Positions 9,775-19,999 of a stretch of DNA of 64,000 bases are shown here, in pieces. The position numbers and the translations under genes are program-made. Within the stretch, counting starts at the first letter, position 1; each line of letters starts with the position of its first letter. The notes under the pieces were generated by a model that did not search any database, was not told the origin of the DNA, and worked only from the letters and a program-made list of their open reading frames with translations. The stretch is from Catenovulum adriaticum (GTDB taxonomy: Bacteria > Pseudomonadota > Gammaproteobacteria > Enterobacterales > Alteromonadaceae): assembly GCF_026725475.1 (NCBI RefSeq), contig NZ_CP109966.1, positions 558,001-622,000 of the forward strand. Direction: 5' to 3'.

Positions 9775-12700
9775 GTCTTTTGATTGTTTTCTATACTGTG
9801 ATGGGGTTAAATTAAAGTATTTTTTGAAAGCACGGTTAAACGGGCTCGTTTCTGTGTAACCAATCTTTTCGGCAACCTCGGCAATATAGGCACCTTGTTT
9901 TAACATTTGAGCAGCTTTATCCAAACGATAATTTTTTATATATTCAGCTGGCGGAATACCAACCACTGCACTAAATTTACGATAAAATGCACTGCGGCTC
10001 ATGCCAACTTCTTTAGCAAGTGCTTCGGCGGAGAAGCGGGTCTCTGAATGGTGGAGCTCAACCAAGTCGATTACCCGTTTCATAAATTTACTTTCAAATT
10101 GTTCAAACTCTGGCGGGTTGTCATCAAATGTAGCTAAATGTTGAACTTTAAAACGCTGAGCGAGCTGCTCTCTGGTTCTAATTTGGCTCGAGATTTTACT
10201 TAATAATACGTCAATGGATACGGGTTTAGTTAAAAAATCAATTGCGCCCAGTTTAAGTGCTTCTATTTGCTTGCTTTCAGATGCGAATGAGGTTTGCAGT
10301 AAAAGCGGAATATGGCTGGTCTCTGTACTGGATTTCAATACTCTGCACATTTCAACACCATCCATACCCGGCATGCATACATCCGAAACAATCACATCAG
10401 GCACTTTTTGCTGAGCAATTTTTATTGCTAATTCAGCATTGTCAGCTTTAATTACTTGATAAGTATCAGACAATTCCTCTGCTAAAAACTCAAGTAATTC
10501 AACATGATCGTCGACAAGCAACACAAGCGGACGTTTATTTGTTACAAGATCTGTCTGTTCTTCATCGACAGGTTGATTCAACTCAGTTGAGGGATTTACA
10601 CCTTGTTTAATTACCGATACATCAACTGGTAAGCTCACCCGTATTCTTGTCCCAAACTTTCGACCCGATTTATTGTGAATCGGACTTTCAACTACCAGGT
10701 TTCCACCCCACAATTCAACAAGCTCTTTTACCAAAGCTAGGCCAATACCAAAGCTTGAGAATTGTTGGTGTGCTGACTTCTCTCCACTGAAGAAAGGATT
10801 AAACACGTTTTTTAATAATTTGTCGTTAATTCCTTCTCCGCAATCTTCAACGGTAAAAATTAATTCTGAAGGCGCTTTGACATACGAGAAACTTAATTCA
10901 ACTTTGCTACCTTGCGGCGAATATTTGAGCGCATTAAATATCAGGTTATCTAATATTTTATGTAAAACATCAGGATCAAACTGACACATTGCGTGCTCCA
11001 TTTCACAATGAAACACCATGCTTTGGTCCTGCTGCTTGGCAATTTCTGAAAAGTCGTTAGCTAAGCTATGGCAAAATGCGACGACATCACCATTTAATGG
11101 ATAGATCTTGTGCTTTCCAGCTTGAACTTTTCGATAATCCAGAATTTGCTCAACCAAACTAGATAAACGTTTGCTATTTCTCAGCGCAATATCGATTTTT
11201 TTCAGTGCTTTATCTGTTAACGCTGTTTTATCTAAAGTTTCCAATGGGGATGTTATTAGTGTAAGTGGCGTGCGCAACTCGTGGGATACATGCGTCAAAA
11301 ATTGCAGTCTAGCTTTTTCTAATGCAACTAGATTTCGGGCTCGTTGAATAAAGAGCATCGCCATCAGTGAAACAACTGCCAATATCATTGCGGCACATAA
11401 CAGCCAAAACCAGAGCGTTTGCCAGAATGGCAGGTTTATCGTAACCGGTAATTGGTAAGGCGTTTTGTCTATATTACCATCACCGTCTCTGGCTCTGGCT
11501 TCTAAAAGGTGTTCACCGGTTTTCAAATCACTAATAAAGGCAGTGGTTTGGGATGAAAAGTCGCTCCACTCGCCTTGATTTAGGCGATAACTGTATTGCA
11601 AGTTTGAACTAGGCGTTTCGTTCCATTTATCTACGCCTCTTAACGTAAAATAAATCGAATTTGAGTATTTATCTTTTGCTGAAATCCACTGAATATAAGT
11701 TTCTGGTGGATTTAAATCAGGTTTGTAACGAATGGTTTCAAACATTTTCTGTTTTATTTCACTGTAATAATTTCTAAACATCCAATGGTAACTGGCCGTG
11801 CTGACCCATACAGAACCATCTTGGGTTTGATTGATTTGATTACCATACCTGCGTGTTTCAATGTTGGCTAAATCCATTGCTTGCCAATTATTGCCATCAA
11901 ATCTTAATAAGCGCCCTTGTGCGAGCGCCAGCAAATCGCCAGTTTGGGTTACAAAAAGCTGGGTTATCCTTGAAAACGCAGTATCCTCGGCTTGTTTTAC
12001 TTTTGTCCAATGCTGTCCATCAAAACGGCTTAACCCCGACGCCCATGTCGCAACCCAAACATTATCCTCATGATCAACCACCATATTATCGACCCGTTGA
12101 TTTAATAACATTTCGGGTTTGCTCTCTGGTTTATTAACCGAGATTTTTTGCACCATATTACTGCTTGAAATCAAATCTCCGGTCGACAAAATAGCCAAAT
12201 TGTTTACGCGACTATGCAGGCTCTTAAACAGGGTTAATTGATAATTTTGATTACCTGTTTTTGCTAGTTCATAAATGCCTGTACTAGGGTTAGATGTATC
12301 TATGGTATTAATAGATAAAAACGTGCGCTCGTGCTTTTTATTGTTGGGTGTAGCAACAACAAAAGAAGCCGAAGACAAACTAAATTGCGTTTGTTTAGTG
12401 TTCCAATAGTTTTTCTCTGGTTTAAAGACACTAAATGCTAGGTAGTTGTTGTGACCGCCTAATGCAATCGCATCACCCGAAGCTGTACAAATCAATTGAT
12501 TGGTATTTTTAATCAAACCATCTTTTTGAGTATATCTTAACCAGCTTAGTGTATTTTTATCGTGTACAACCACGTCACCTTCAGGATTGAAAAAATACTG
12601 CCTACCACTGACATCTTCACATTGAAAAAATAGCTCATCATATATTTTGTTGCGTTTCCCTGCGTGATCGTACCGTAAAATCGCTGAACGTCTTTGCATT

Positions 12701-13695
12701 AACCAAACATAACCTTGTTCGTTTAAATGCAATTGATTAAATGAGGTTGTTAAATCGATTTTTTCATTATCCACGGTGTTCCATAGGCCATTGTCCAGTA
12801 TGTGTAACGATGATTGCCCTGTAACGACAATATGCCCTTCCGGTAATTGTAAAATAGCGCTATTTACATTGGATGGTAATTGATGTTCACGCCAAACATT
12901 AATACTAGGTTCATATGATTTCGGTGGTACATCTGATAGTGAATTAACCACCCACACAGCCCCAGAATCACTTTGTAACAATTGTCCTGCTTGGTAGGTC
13001 ATTTCTCGCCTTTCATTTGAATAGACTAGACCTTTAAATTCTTTTTGGACAATTAATTCTTGTGGCGTGGCTTTATGGATAACGACATCGCCTGTTTCAA
13101 GATCAAGTGTCCAAACTTGGTTATTATCATCCACCAAAACATCAGTGATAAATTTACCAGCACCACTGTAAATGGTAATTTTTTCGTTTTTAAAAGCTAG
13201 CAACTTATTCGCTGCAGCAAGCCAAGTTCTACCGTCATTTCCTTCGCGAAACTGAGCGGAATAAGGAATATTTAAGCCTGTTTGAATCAACTTCCATTTT
13301 TTATCTTTATATTGGTAAATCCTTTTGTTATCAGCTGCGAGTACGACACCATTTGATAAGGCTCGTATGGCGGTTATTTTATTTAACTCTACCCCATCTT
13401 CTTTACCAAAGTATTGGACTTCGCTGCCGTTATAAAAAGCTATTTGAGTATCTAAGCCCAGCCATAGATGTCCAGATGGATCGACACTCATACTAAATAA
13501 ACGGCTGCTATCTAACCAATCTAAGCGGCGCCATAATTTTTGATTATTTAGATTTACCGTCAGTTTAGGTTGGTAATTCTCAAGCGCATATGCATTTTTT
13601 ATTTGTACGCCTTCTAAGGTACCAAATAATAGAATGTAAATAAGAGTAATCAGTCCTTTGATATGATGAGTGCTATTTAGAATATTTTTGTTCAT
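9760..13695 (-). CDS. Hybrid two-component system (HTCS) sensor kinase / AraC-type regulator
   Basis: One 1311-residue protein joins sensing and transcription control. After a signal/anchor, residues about 45-690 form two-component propeller repeats (SGHLWLGLDT, DNVWVATWASGLSRFDG), then a Y_Y_Y domain (about 690-750). A membrane helix lies at about 755-785. HisKA carries HVSHELRTP with the phospho-His near 804. HATPase has an N-box (NLIFNALKYSP) and G-boxes VEDCGEGI and FGIGLALV. The receiver holds VSDVCMPGMDG with Asp near 1103, and a C-terminal AraC helix-turn-helix (about 1205-1300) closes it. HTCS proteins sense oligosaccharides in the periplasm and control nearby PUL genes. It sits between the receptor operon and a divergent GH43. 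Confidence 0.95.
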   Translation of the reverse strand: MNKNILNSTHHIKGLITLIYILLFGTLEGVQIKNAYALENYQPKLTVNLNNQKLWRRLDWLDSSRLFSMSVDPSGHLWLGLDTQIAFYNGSEVQYFGKEDGVELNKITAIRALSNGVVLAADNKRIYQYKDKKWKLIQTGLNIPYSAQFREGNDGRTWLAAANKLLAFKNEKITIYSGAGKFITDVLVDDNNQVWTLDLETGDVVIHKATPQELIVQKEFKGLVYSNERREMTYQAGQLLQSDSGAVWVVNSLSDVPPKSYEPSINVWREHQLPSNVNSAILQLPEGHIVVTGQSSLHILDNGLWNTVDNEKIDLTTSFNQLHLNEQGYVWLMQRRSAILRYDHAGKRNKIYDELFFQCEDVSGRQYFFNPEGDVVVHDKNTLSWLRYTQKDGLIKNTNQLICTASGDAIALGGHNNYLAFSVFKPEKNYWNTKQTQFSLSSASFVVATPNNKKHERTFLSINTIDTSNPSTGIYELAKTGNQNYQLTLFKSLHSRVNNLAILSTGDLISSSNMVQKISVNKPESKPEMLLNQRVDNMVVDHEDNVWVATWASGLSRFDGQHWTKVKQAEDTAFSRITQLFVTQTGDLLALAQGRLLRFDGNNWQAMDLANIETRRYGNQINQTQDGSVWVSTASYHWMFRNYYSEIKQKMFETIRYKPDLNPPETYIQWISAKDKYSNSIYFTLRGVDKWNETPSSNLQYSYRLNQGEWSDFSSQTTAFISDLKTGEHLLEARARDGDGNIDKTPYQLPVTINLPFWQTLWFWLLCAAMILAVVSLMAMLFIQRARNLVALEKARLQFLTHVSHELRTPLTLITSPLETLDKTALTDKALKKIDIALRNSKRLSSLVEQILDYRKVQAGKHKIYPLNGDVVAFCHSLANDFSEIAKQQDQSMVFHCEMEHAMCQFDPDVLHKILDNLIFNALKYSPQGSKVELSFSYVKAPSELIFTVEDCGEGINDKLLKNVFNPFFSGEKSAHQQFSSFGIGLALVKELVELWGGNLVVESPIHNKSGRKFGTRIRVSLPVDVSVIKQGVNPSTELNQPVDEEQTDLVTNKRPLVLLVDDHVELLEFLAEELSDTYQVIKADNAELAIKIAQQKVPDVIVSDVCMPGMDGVEMCRVLKSSTETSHIPLLLQTSFASESKQIEALKLGAIDFLTKPVSIDVLLSKISSQIRTREQLAQRFKVQHLATFDDNPPEFEQFESKFMKRVIDLVELHHSETRFSAEALAKEVGMSRSAFYRKFSAVVGIPPAEYIKNYRLDKAAQMLKQGAYIAEVAEKIGYTETSPFNRAFKKYFNLTPSQYRKQSKDKTQS

Positions 13696-13921
13696 ACAGT
13701 CTTCTTTAGTGTTTAGCTGCTCGGGTAATCAGATTTGTTATTTAATTTGTAATAATATATCAACTAAATGAGATTAGTTAAACAATTTGTCTAACTAAAG
13801 AGATTATAAGTCAGTTTCAAAACTTTTCATCTTGTTAACATTACTTTAGCAGTTTTCTGCTTAAATAGAGTGTTGCCTCCAAAAGCAGCTTTATCCAAAA
13901 ATTAAATTTAACGAGCAAGCT
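13696..13921. promoter_or_regulatory. Divergent promoter region of HTCS and GH43
   Basis: The 226-bp gap between divergent genes contains an AT-rich stretch at about 13748-13766 (TTTGTAATAATATATCAAC) that loosely resembles the ATTGTAATATA-like elements before other genes of the locus. No clear sigma70 -35 is visible. Confidence 0.35.
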
Positions 13922-15568
13922 ATGATGAAAAAAAAATTATTGAAGTGGCTATCTACAAGTTTGGCCTCTATCGCATTAATCTCTACCAGCGTTCAAGCAC
14001 AGACGGCACCTGAAACTTTTAAAAACCCAATTATTGCCGGCTTTGCACCCGATCCAACTATTACTAAAGTGGGGAATGATTATTATCTTGCAAATTCAAG
14101 TTTTGAGTTTTTTCCTGCAGTCCCTATTTACCATAGTAAAGACCTGGTTAACTGGCAGTTGATCAGTTATGCCGTATCAGAACCCAGCTATTTACCTGAG
14201 TTAGCTCAAGTTGACCCAAACCGTGGAATTTACGCACCGACCTTGCGCTACCATGACGGGCTATTCTACATGATCACAACCTGTGTCAGATGCGGAGACA
14301 ACTTTTACGTAACCGCTAAAGATCCAAAAGGCCCTTGGAGTAAACCTATTTGGGTTGAAGGTGATAGAGGAATAGATCCGGACTTGTTTTGGGATGACGA
14401 TGGAAAAGTATATTACTCGGGTACAGGCATTTTAGATAAATCTAAAGCGCCATGGAAAAATGCGAATGGTATTTGGATACAAGAAATTGATTTAAAAACC
14501 GGTAAATTATTGGGTAAAAAAACGCAGCTTACTTTTGGTCATGCGGCTCAGGCTCATTATACCGAAGGTCCTCATATTTATAAGATTAACGGCGAGTATT
14601 TTCTGATAGTTGCTGAAGGGGGTACAGGCTCTAGTCACGCTGTTTCTGTGTTTAAAAGTGAAAATGTTAAAGGCCCATACGAACCATTTCAAAATAACCC
14701 GGTAATGACACACAGAAATATGGGGCGTAAAGCTTTTATTCACACCACTGGCCACGCTGATTTAATCCAAACTCAAAATGGTGAATGGTGGTCTGTTATG
14801 TTGGCTAAACGGAATTTTAACGGTAAAACAATGCTCGCGCGCGAGTCCTATTTAACCAAAGTCGAATGGGAAAATGGCTGGCCTGTTTTTAATGCTCCGG
14901 TAAATAGAATATTAGAAATAGACAAACGTCCTAACTTACCTTGGAGCCCATTCCCGGCAAAACCACATCGTTATAATTTTGATGCCAATAAATTGGATTT
15001 AGAGTTCAATTTTTTACGCAATCCAACGCGTAACTGGTACAAATTGTCTAAAGGTAAATTAGCCGTTGAATTACAACCAGAAACGGGCCATATGAACAAA
15101 GTTAACCCTTCTATGGTGTTACACAGAACTCGTGATTTACAGTATGTGGCAAGCACTCATGTCAGTTTGCAAAACCGCAAACAAAACGAAGCTGCGGGTT
15201 TAGTGGTTTATCGCAATAAAGATAATTGGTATCAGTTTGTCTTAAAAGGCGATCATGTTGAACTTTCATACTACCGCAAAGGCAAGTTATCTGAAGTTGC
15301 ACGTCAGGCATACTCCGCTGACTCTGCTGTACTTAAGATTGTTGCAAGCGAAGATATTAAATTGTATTTCAGTTATGGTGAATCAGAAGACAAGCTGCAG
15401 AGCATTGGAGGTGCAGTAAATGCAGATGCAACCAGTGACAATATTGCACTCGGCTTTAATGGACCTTATGTTGGCATGTATGCAACCAGCCACAATAAAC
15501 CCAGTAACAAAACCGCTTATTTTGATTGGTTTGAATACAAAGGGTTAGACGAAAAAAACGCCAAATAG
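13922..15568 (+). CDS. Secreted GH43 glycosidase with C-terminal beta-sandwich (beta-xylosidase / alpha-L-arabinofuranosidase type)
   Basis: The 548-residue protein has a signal peptide cleaved near VQA-QT. Residues about 33-330 are the five-bladed GH43 propeller. I place the catalytic trio at Asp44 (FAPDPTI), Asp152 (RGIDPDLFWDD) and Glu215 (TEGPHIYK). Residues about 345-540 match the GH43 C-terminal concanavalin-like domain (LDLEFNFLRNPTRNWYKL ... EAAGLVVYRNKDNWYQF), which shapes the active site in this subfamily. Likely action is exo-release of xylose or arabinofuranose from oligosaccharides in the periplasm or outside; the exact sugar is not readable. It is divergent from the HTCS gene and probably controlled by it. 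An A9 run follows the start codons. Confidence 0.9.
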   Translation: MMKKKLLKWLSTSLASIALISTSVQAQTAPETFKNPIIAGFAPDPTITKVGNDYYLANSSFEFFPAVPIYHSKDLVNWQLISYAVSEPSYLPELAQVDPNRGIYAPTLRYHDGLFYMITTCVRCGDNFYVTAKDPKGPWSKPIWVEGDRGIDPDLFWDDDGKVYYSGTGILDKSKAPWKNANGIWIQEIDLKTGKLLGKKTQLTFGHAAQAHYTEGPHIYKINGEYFLIVAEGGTGSSHAVSVFKSENVKGPYEPFQNNPVMTHRNMGRKAFIHTTGHADLIQTQNGEWWSVMLAKRNFNGKTMLARESYLTKVEWENGWPVFNAPVNRILEIDKRPNLPWSPFPAKPHRYNFDANKLDLEFNFLRNPTRNWYKLSKGKLAVELQPETGHMNKVNPSMVLHRTRDLQYVASTHVSLQNRKQNEAAGLVVYRNKDNWYQFVLKGDHVELSYYRKGKLSEVARQAYSADSAVLKIVASEDIKLYFSYGESEDKLQSIGGAVNADATSDNIALGFNGPYVGMYATSHNKPSNKTAYFDWFEYKGLDEKNAK

Positions 15569-15634
15569 GGACAGATTGACTGATATATAATACAAAGTGT
15601 CTGACGCGTTACCTTTTGGGTTAGTAAATTGTTA

Positions 15635-15665
15635 ATCGGGTTGTTTATTTTTTTAACAACCCGAT
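15635..15665 (+). terminator. Hairpin between GH43 and the beta-helix enzyme
   Basis: An 11-bp stem ATCGGGTTGTT/AACAACCCGAT with a T-rich loop lies after the GH43 stop and 31 bp before the next ATG. The T-run after it is weak, so it may only attenuate read-through. Confidence 0.5.
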
Positions 15666-15696
15666 ATTTAATTCACTACACACAAAGGAACTAAAA

Positions 15697-17778
15697 ATGA
15701 AAAAAGCACTTTTTTGTTTTGGCTTGATATTGTTTATATTCAGCCAATCTCTAAAAGCTCAAATTGTTACACCAAACTGGCCAGTTGCCCAAGGCTACTT
15801 ACAAAACTCCAACTATTACACTGTCAAAGTTAAACAAGGTAACCAAAGTTTTATCACTGTAAAAACCTGGATGACAGAATCACAAAATGAACTCATGACG
15901 AGCGGGCAAAATGGTTTATTTTTAGACCGAACTTTTAACTTTTCGTCTTTTTCATTTGATCCCGCCGGTGGCCCTGTCACAGTGAGAGTTATAAAATCAA
16001 ACATAGCGGGCAATATTTCCGCAGGCGCTGCAAACGTTGAAGTTATCAATGCCGATGGTGGTTTGACTAAAATTAATAACAATACCATCGACTTTAAACT
16101 GAATAATCCAAAGTATGTATCCGTCAATATTAAGTTATCAGACAACCAAAAATCCTACAACGTGCATAAAGTTGTCAAAAATATGCTGATGATTTTTGCC
16201 GATCCAATCGACAGCGATTTGAATGAACCCAATGGTGCAAATAAAGTTGTGTACTCACCCAGCGTTTCACAAACTCAGTTAAGAAATGCCGACATTATTG
16301 TGTTTAGAGACGGATACCATGATGTAGTGAGTAGATTTGGTAACGACGGCGTACGATTTAAAGCGGGTGCAAAAATCTGGTTAGCGCCCGGCGCTGTGGT
16401 TGCTGGTTCTTTTATTGGGGTTGATGGCAATAATAACACGGGCTTTAATGTTGCCCCCAACGCAGAGGTATATGGCCGTGGTTTGTTATACATGGGTGAG
16501 CATAGAAACAACCCAAACAATCCAAACTCGGGTCCATTTTGGCGACCGAATGACCCTGATTATGTCCATTCCGGCGCGCTAAGCGAAGCTATTTCATTAA
16601 ACGGTAGTAAAAACGTAGAAATACGTGGTCTTATCATTGGCGATATCATGTGGCATGGCATTGTTGTTGGCGAAAATGCACTGATTGAACGGGTAAAAAT
16701 ATGGGGCTGGCATGCAAATAATGATGGTATGCGTCCGGGTAATAACTCGCTTGTGAGAAACAACTTTATACGCCCTGTTGATGATGCATTTTATGCGTTT
16801 TCTATGACAGGAGAAAACAATCTTATTTGGCCAAGCTATAATGGCGCATTAATTACAGCCGGTTGGGTCGGAAAATATCATACGGGTGGTATTGAATTAA
16901 ATAATACAACAGTGATTTACCCAGAATGGACTGGCAAAGGTAATAACAACGGTATTGTTGCGTCGCAATTAGGTGATACACAAGAATGTACCGGGATCAC
17001 AATAAATAATATGGAGATCTGGGGCGATACAATCGCCATATTAAACTTAAAACCGAGCAGTCGACGCCACGAGTCACCAAACTGGAGTGGTCAGTCTAGT
17101 TTTCCGGGGGTCAGAAACGTAGCGATAAACGATTTAACAATTAATGGCAGTTTAAAAGCGCCTAATTTAGTAGAGCATGATGGTGCCTTTGATGTCAGCA
17201 ACATAGATTTACATAATATAAAAATAACTGGGTTTGCGAATCGTTATTTAAATAACAATGACAGAACAAACAGTCAGTTATTTGAAGGAAATAATTTAAC
17301 AAATGGCGCAAAATTGAATATTACCGCTAACAATGGTACTGGCGGCGTGGCGAATGGTACTTATTTTATTGAAGCAAAACACAGCGGAAAGTATGTAGAA
17401 GTTGGCGGTTTTTCTACCAGCAATGGCGGCAACATTCAACAGTGGGATAGCCAACAAGGCACCCAGAAACAATGGCAAATTACGTTAGTATCGGGAAACT
17501 ATTATAAGTTGGTCAACGTGTTAAGCGCAAAAGCAATGGATATTCAAAACTTCTCAACTGCTAATGGCGGTAATGTGCATCAATGGGGATTTTCCGGTAG
17601 TGATAACCAGCTATTTTCCATTGAAAGTACAGGTAACGGATATGTACAAATTAAAGGAAAACAAAGTGGAAAATGTTTAGATATAGCGTTTAATAATCAA
17701 GATAATGGCGCTAACGTTCAGCAATGGGGTTGCTCTGGAAATGATAATCAGTCATTCAGATTGATTAACGCCAATTAA
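15697..17778 (+). CDS. GH49-like right-handed beta-helix glycosidase with C-terminal ricin-type lectin domain
   Basis: The 693-residue protein has a signal peptide cleaved near LKA-Q. Residues about 25-180 form an N-terminal beta-sandwich. About 190-530 is a right-handed beta-helix, and the last 140 residues are a ricin-B/CBM13-type lectin with repeated QQW/HQW motifs (GNIQQWDS, GNVHQWGF, ANVQQWGC). The helix carries NNDG (Asp343) and VDDAFY (Asp362, Asp363). This Asp-18-Asp-Asp spacing is what I recall for GH49 dextranase (376/395/396); GH28 has a wider gap, and no GHG or RIK motif of GH28 is seen. I call it a clan GH-N-like hydrolase of unknown substrate. It has a good AAGGA site. Confidence 0.75.
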   Translation: MKKALFCFGLILFIFSQSLKAQIVTPNWPVAQGYLQNSNYYTVKVKQGNQSFITVKTWMTESQNELMTSGQNGLFLDRTFNFSSFSFDPAGGPVTVRVIKSNIAGNISAGAANVEVINADGGLTKINNNTIDFKLNNPKYVSVNIKLSDNQKSYNVHKVVKNMLMIFADPIDSDLNEPNGANKVVYSPSVSQTQLRNADIIVFRDGYHDVVSRFGNDGVRFKAGAKIWLAPGAVVAGSFIGVDGNNNTGFNVAPNAEVYGRGLLYMGEHRNNPNNPNSGPFWRPNDPDYVHSGALSEAISLNGSKNVEIRGLIIGDIMWHGIVVGENALIERVKIWGWHANNDGMRPGNNSLVRNNFIRPVDDAFYAFSMTGENNLIWPSYNGALITAGWVGKYHTGGIELNNTTVIYPEWTGKGNNNGIVASQLGDTQECTGITINNMEIWGDTIAILNLKPSSRRHESPNWSGQSSFPGVRNVAINDLTINGSLKAPNLVEHDGAFDVSNIDLHNIKITGFANRYLNNNDRTNSQLFEGNNLTNGAKLNITANNGTGGVANGTYFIEAKHSGKYVEVGGFSTSNGGNIQQWDSQQGTQKQWQITLVSGNYYKLVNVLSAKAMDIQNFSTANGGNVHQWGFSGSDNQLFSIESTGNGYVQIKGKQSGKCLDIAFNNQDNGANVQQWGCSGNDNQSFRLINAN

Positions 17779-17805
17779 ATATTTGCTATTTGGGGTAACA
17801 TCTGC

Positions 17806-17835
17806 GATTACGCACAAAAAAACTTGTGCGTAATC
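17806..17835. terminator. Bidirectional terminator between convergent beta-helix genes
   Basis: A perfect 12-bp stem GATTACGCACAA/TTGTGCGTAATC with a 6-nt A-rich loop lies midway between the convergent stops at 17778 and 17870. TTT follows on the plus side. Confidence 0.65.
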
Positions 17836-17869
17836 TTTAGCAAACATTTGAGTTTCATTAAGCTAAGTT

Positions 17870-19999
17870 CTATTGCTCAACAAATACAGCTTCAATTTTC
17901 ACATCAGCATTTGCGTTATTTACCGTATAACTGCTAACTACACCTTGTGATATGTCGTTCACTAAAACATCTGATAGCTTGTAACCATCTTTGGCTTCAA
18001 AGGTAAAAGTTTGAGATTTACCCGCCAGTAATGTGATGTCACCCTCCAAAGGTTTAACACTCCCATTTTCATTGCTTAAAACCGTTATTTTGTATTGTGC
18101 GCCATTACAGCCGTGAAAAACAATATCTTCGGTGGTTACCGGGTCAATTTGGTTATAAGTGTTTTTATTATCTTCTGTTAAACAAACACCATTAATTTTG
18201 ACATGGTTAAAGCTAATGTCTGACATTTTATAAATGTCGCCATTGTCTAAAACAGTACCTTCAATTAATCCTTTAGATGCTTTTGCGGATTGTTCATAAC
18301 CATTGCCGCTGAAGTCAAGCTGTTGACCTGTGACAGTAACATTCTCAAAATAAATGCCAGACACTTGACCAACGGAGTTTCTATTATTATGGCTGTTGTC
18401 GATAAATTTTTCGCCTTTGTTTAAACGCTCTGTACTATTATGTAAATTTACCAACCCCGGTATGTTGCCATCGATGTGCAGATTTCTAATCAGTACATTC
18501 GTGCCAGACATGTCATAATCAATTTGTGACATCACAATACCGTGGTTGTTACCAAGCGAATGCCATTCTGGATAAATGATATAGTTGTTAATGAAGGTTG
18601 AGTTTTCGGTATCGTAATTTCCGTTCCATCCTAATGTGACAATTGAACCATTGTATGAGTGCCAAAATACGGTATTGGTTACCATCAGTGATTTATTGTA
18701 AAAAGCATCGTCTACTGCTCTAAAAAAACTATCTTCAATAACATTTGGCTTATTACCCCAAGGTCTAGCACCGTCATTGTTTGGGTGCCAGCCCCAAATT
18801 TTAAAGTTTTTATATAAACTATTACCATTCCCTAAGTTAACACCATGGCCTGCTTGATCAGAAACGATAATGCCTTCAATGCTATTGTTTTGCCCTTTCA
18901 TGCCAATAATTGAATGATTCGAAGGGTATGAATTAACCCCTAATACACCACCGTTATCTGCAAGTTGTTTTGACCATTTATAGTCACGACCAGACCATGC
19001 ACCCCGGCCGAAAATTTTAATATTATGACCGTCTGCCCCTTCGGTATCACTGATTTTTCCCATATACAGGCGGCCATGCACAACAGCACCACCCGCTAAA
19101 TAGATTTGTTTACCATCATCTATTACTGGAGCCATATTACCAACCGTACCCTTAAACCAATCTTTAGACGAGCCGGATGTATCAATGTCGGTTTTATTAA
19201 ATAGTCGACCCAAATCGTGATAACCGGGCAGGAAATAGAGTGTTTTAGCGGCTTTCATTTGTGCTTCAGTTGAGTTCTCGGAATAGACATGAACATCTAC
19301 TGAGTTTGGATCGGGTATTTGAGTTTCGGCCGGATCAGCAAACAACACAAACATATGTTTTACTACTCCGTCACTGGTTTGTTTGTTGTCTCTAGTTTTA
19401 AAATTGACCGCGACATATTGTGGTTTATCCACTACAAACGAAACGCTTTTACCATCTTCTACCACATTAGGAATAATCGCAAAAGGCGACGGCACAATTT
19501 CAACATCCTGTGTGCCCTCTCCAAATAATTTAGTGATGGTGACGGTGATCGGCTGACAAAATTCAGACGACAATGATACCCAATTAAATGTACGTGGATC
19601 ATTTATCGGGTTGGCTCTAAATTCCGAAGCCCAATCCATAGATTGCATTTCATCTTCTTTAGAAACAGATTGAATAACCTCTGCTGGGATCACCTTTCCA
19701 TTTTGACTAAATGTGACTGAATATTTATCTGACAAGATAGCTTCGCCACTTGCCGTTGGCCAGTCATAGGTATCAATACAAGTCGCAACCGGTGTTGGAT
19801 CTGGTATTGGATCTGGTATTGGATCTGGTATTGGATCTGGTATTGGATCTGGTATTGGGTCTGGCGTTGGGTCTGGCGTTGGGTCTGGTGTTGGATCTGG
19901 TGTCACAACATCATCGTTTATTTTAGTATCACTTGAACAAGCCGCAAGCGACAATACCGCTGATAGAAAAATACTCAAGTAAGTTTGTTTAAGCATCAT
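17870..19999 (-). CDS. GH49-like beta-helix lipoprotein with Pro-Asp-Pro-Thr/Ile linker
   Basis: The 709-residue lipoprotein (lipobox LAAC, Cys21) has nine PDPx units forming an extended linker at about residues 35-70, then the N-terminal beta-sandwich and beta-helix shared with the 15697 and 20435 proteins. The helix has NNDG (Asp409) and VDDAFY (Asp430, Asp431); here the spacing is two residues longer than in the other five. Downstream come SYNGSIVTLGW and IIYPEWHSLGNNHG as in its relatives. The final 75 or so residues look like a bacterial repeat domain (KYKITVLSNENGSVKPLEG). The linker would hold the enzyme away from the outer membrane. Transcribed alone, convergent with 15697. Confidence 0.75.
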   Translation of the reverse strand: MMLKQTYLSIFLSAVLSLAACSSDTKINDDVVTPDPTPDPTPDPTPDPIPDPIPDPIPDPIPDPIPDPTPVATCIDTYDWPTASGEAILSDKYSVTFSQNGKVIPAEVIQSVSKEDEMQSMDWASEFRANPINDPRTFNWVSLSSEFCQPITVTITKLFGEGTQDVEIVPSPFAIIPNVVEDGKSVSFVVDKPQYVAVNFKTRDNKQTSDGVVKHMFVLFADPAETQIPDPNSVDVHVYSENSTEAQMKAAKTLYFLPGYHDLGRLFNKTDIDTSGSSKDWFKGTVGNMAPVIDDGKQIYLAGGAVVHGRLYMGKISDTEGADGHNIKIFGRGAWSGRDYKWSKQLADNGGVLGVNSYPSNHSIIGMKGQNNSIEGIIVSDQAGHGVNLGNGNSLYKNFKIWGWHPNNDGARPWGNKPNVIEDSFFRAVDDAFYNKSLMVTNTVFWHSYNGSIVTLGWNGNYDTENSTFINNYIIYPEWHSLGNNHGIVMSQIDYDMSGTNVLIRNLHIDGNIPGLVNLHNSTERLNKGEKFIDNSHNNRNSVGQVSGIYFENVTVTGQQLDFSGNGYEQSAKASKGLIEGTVLDNGDIYKMSDISFNHVKINGVCLTEDNKNTYNQIDPVTTEDIVFHGCNGAQYKITVLSNENGSVKPLEGDITLLAGKSQTFTFEAKDGYKLSDVLVNDISQGVVSSYTVNNANADVKIEAVFVEQ
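19791..19902 (-). repeat. 12-bp in-frame tandem repeat coding the PDPx linker
   Basis: About nine copies of a 12-bp unit (consensus GGATCTGGTATT on the plus strand) code for PDPI or PDPT. The middle copies are identical and the outer ones differ by single bases (GTATT, GCGTT, GTGTT), so copies have been gained recently. As the unit is in frame, copy change would alter linker length and not break the gene. Confidence 0.9.

Noticed and set aside
15697..17778. Assignment of the beta-helix enzymes to GH28 polygalacturonases
   Set aside because: The GHG and RIK motifs of GH28 are not seen and the Asp spacing fits GH49 better; pectin-specific partner genes are also absent.
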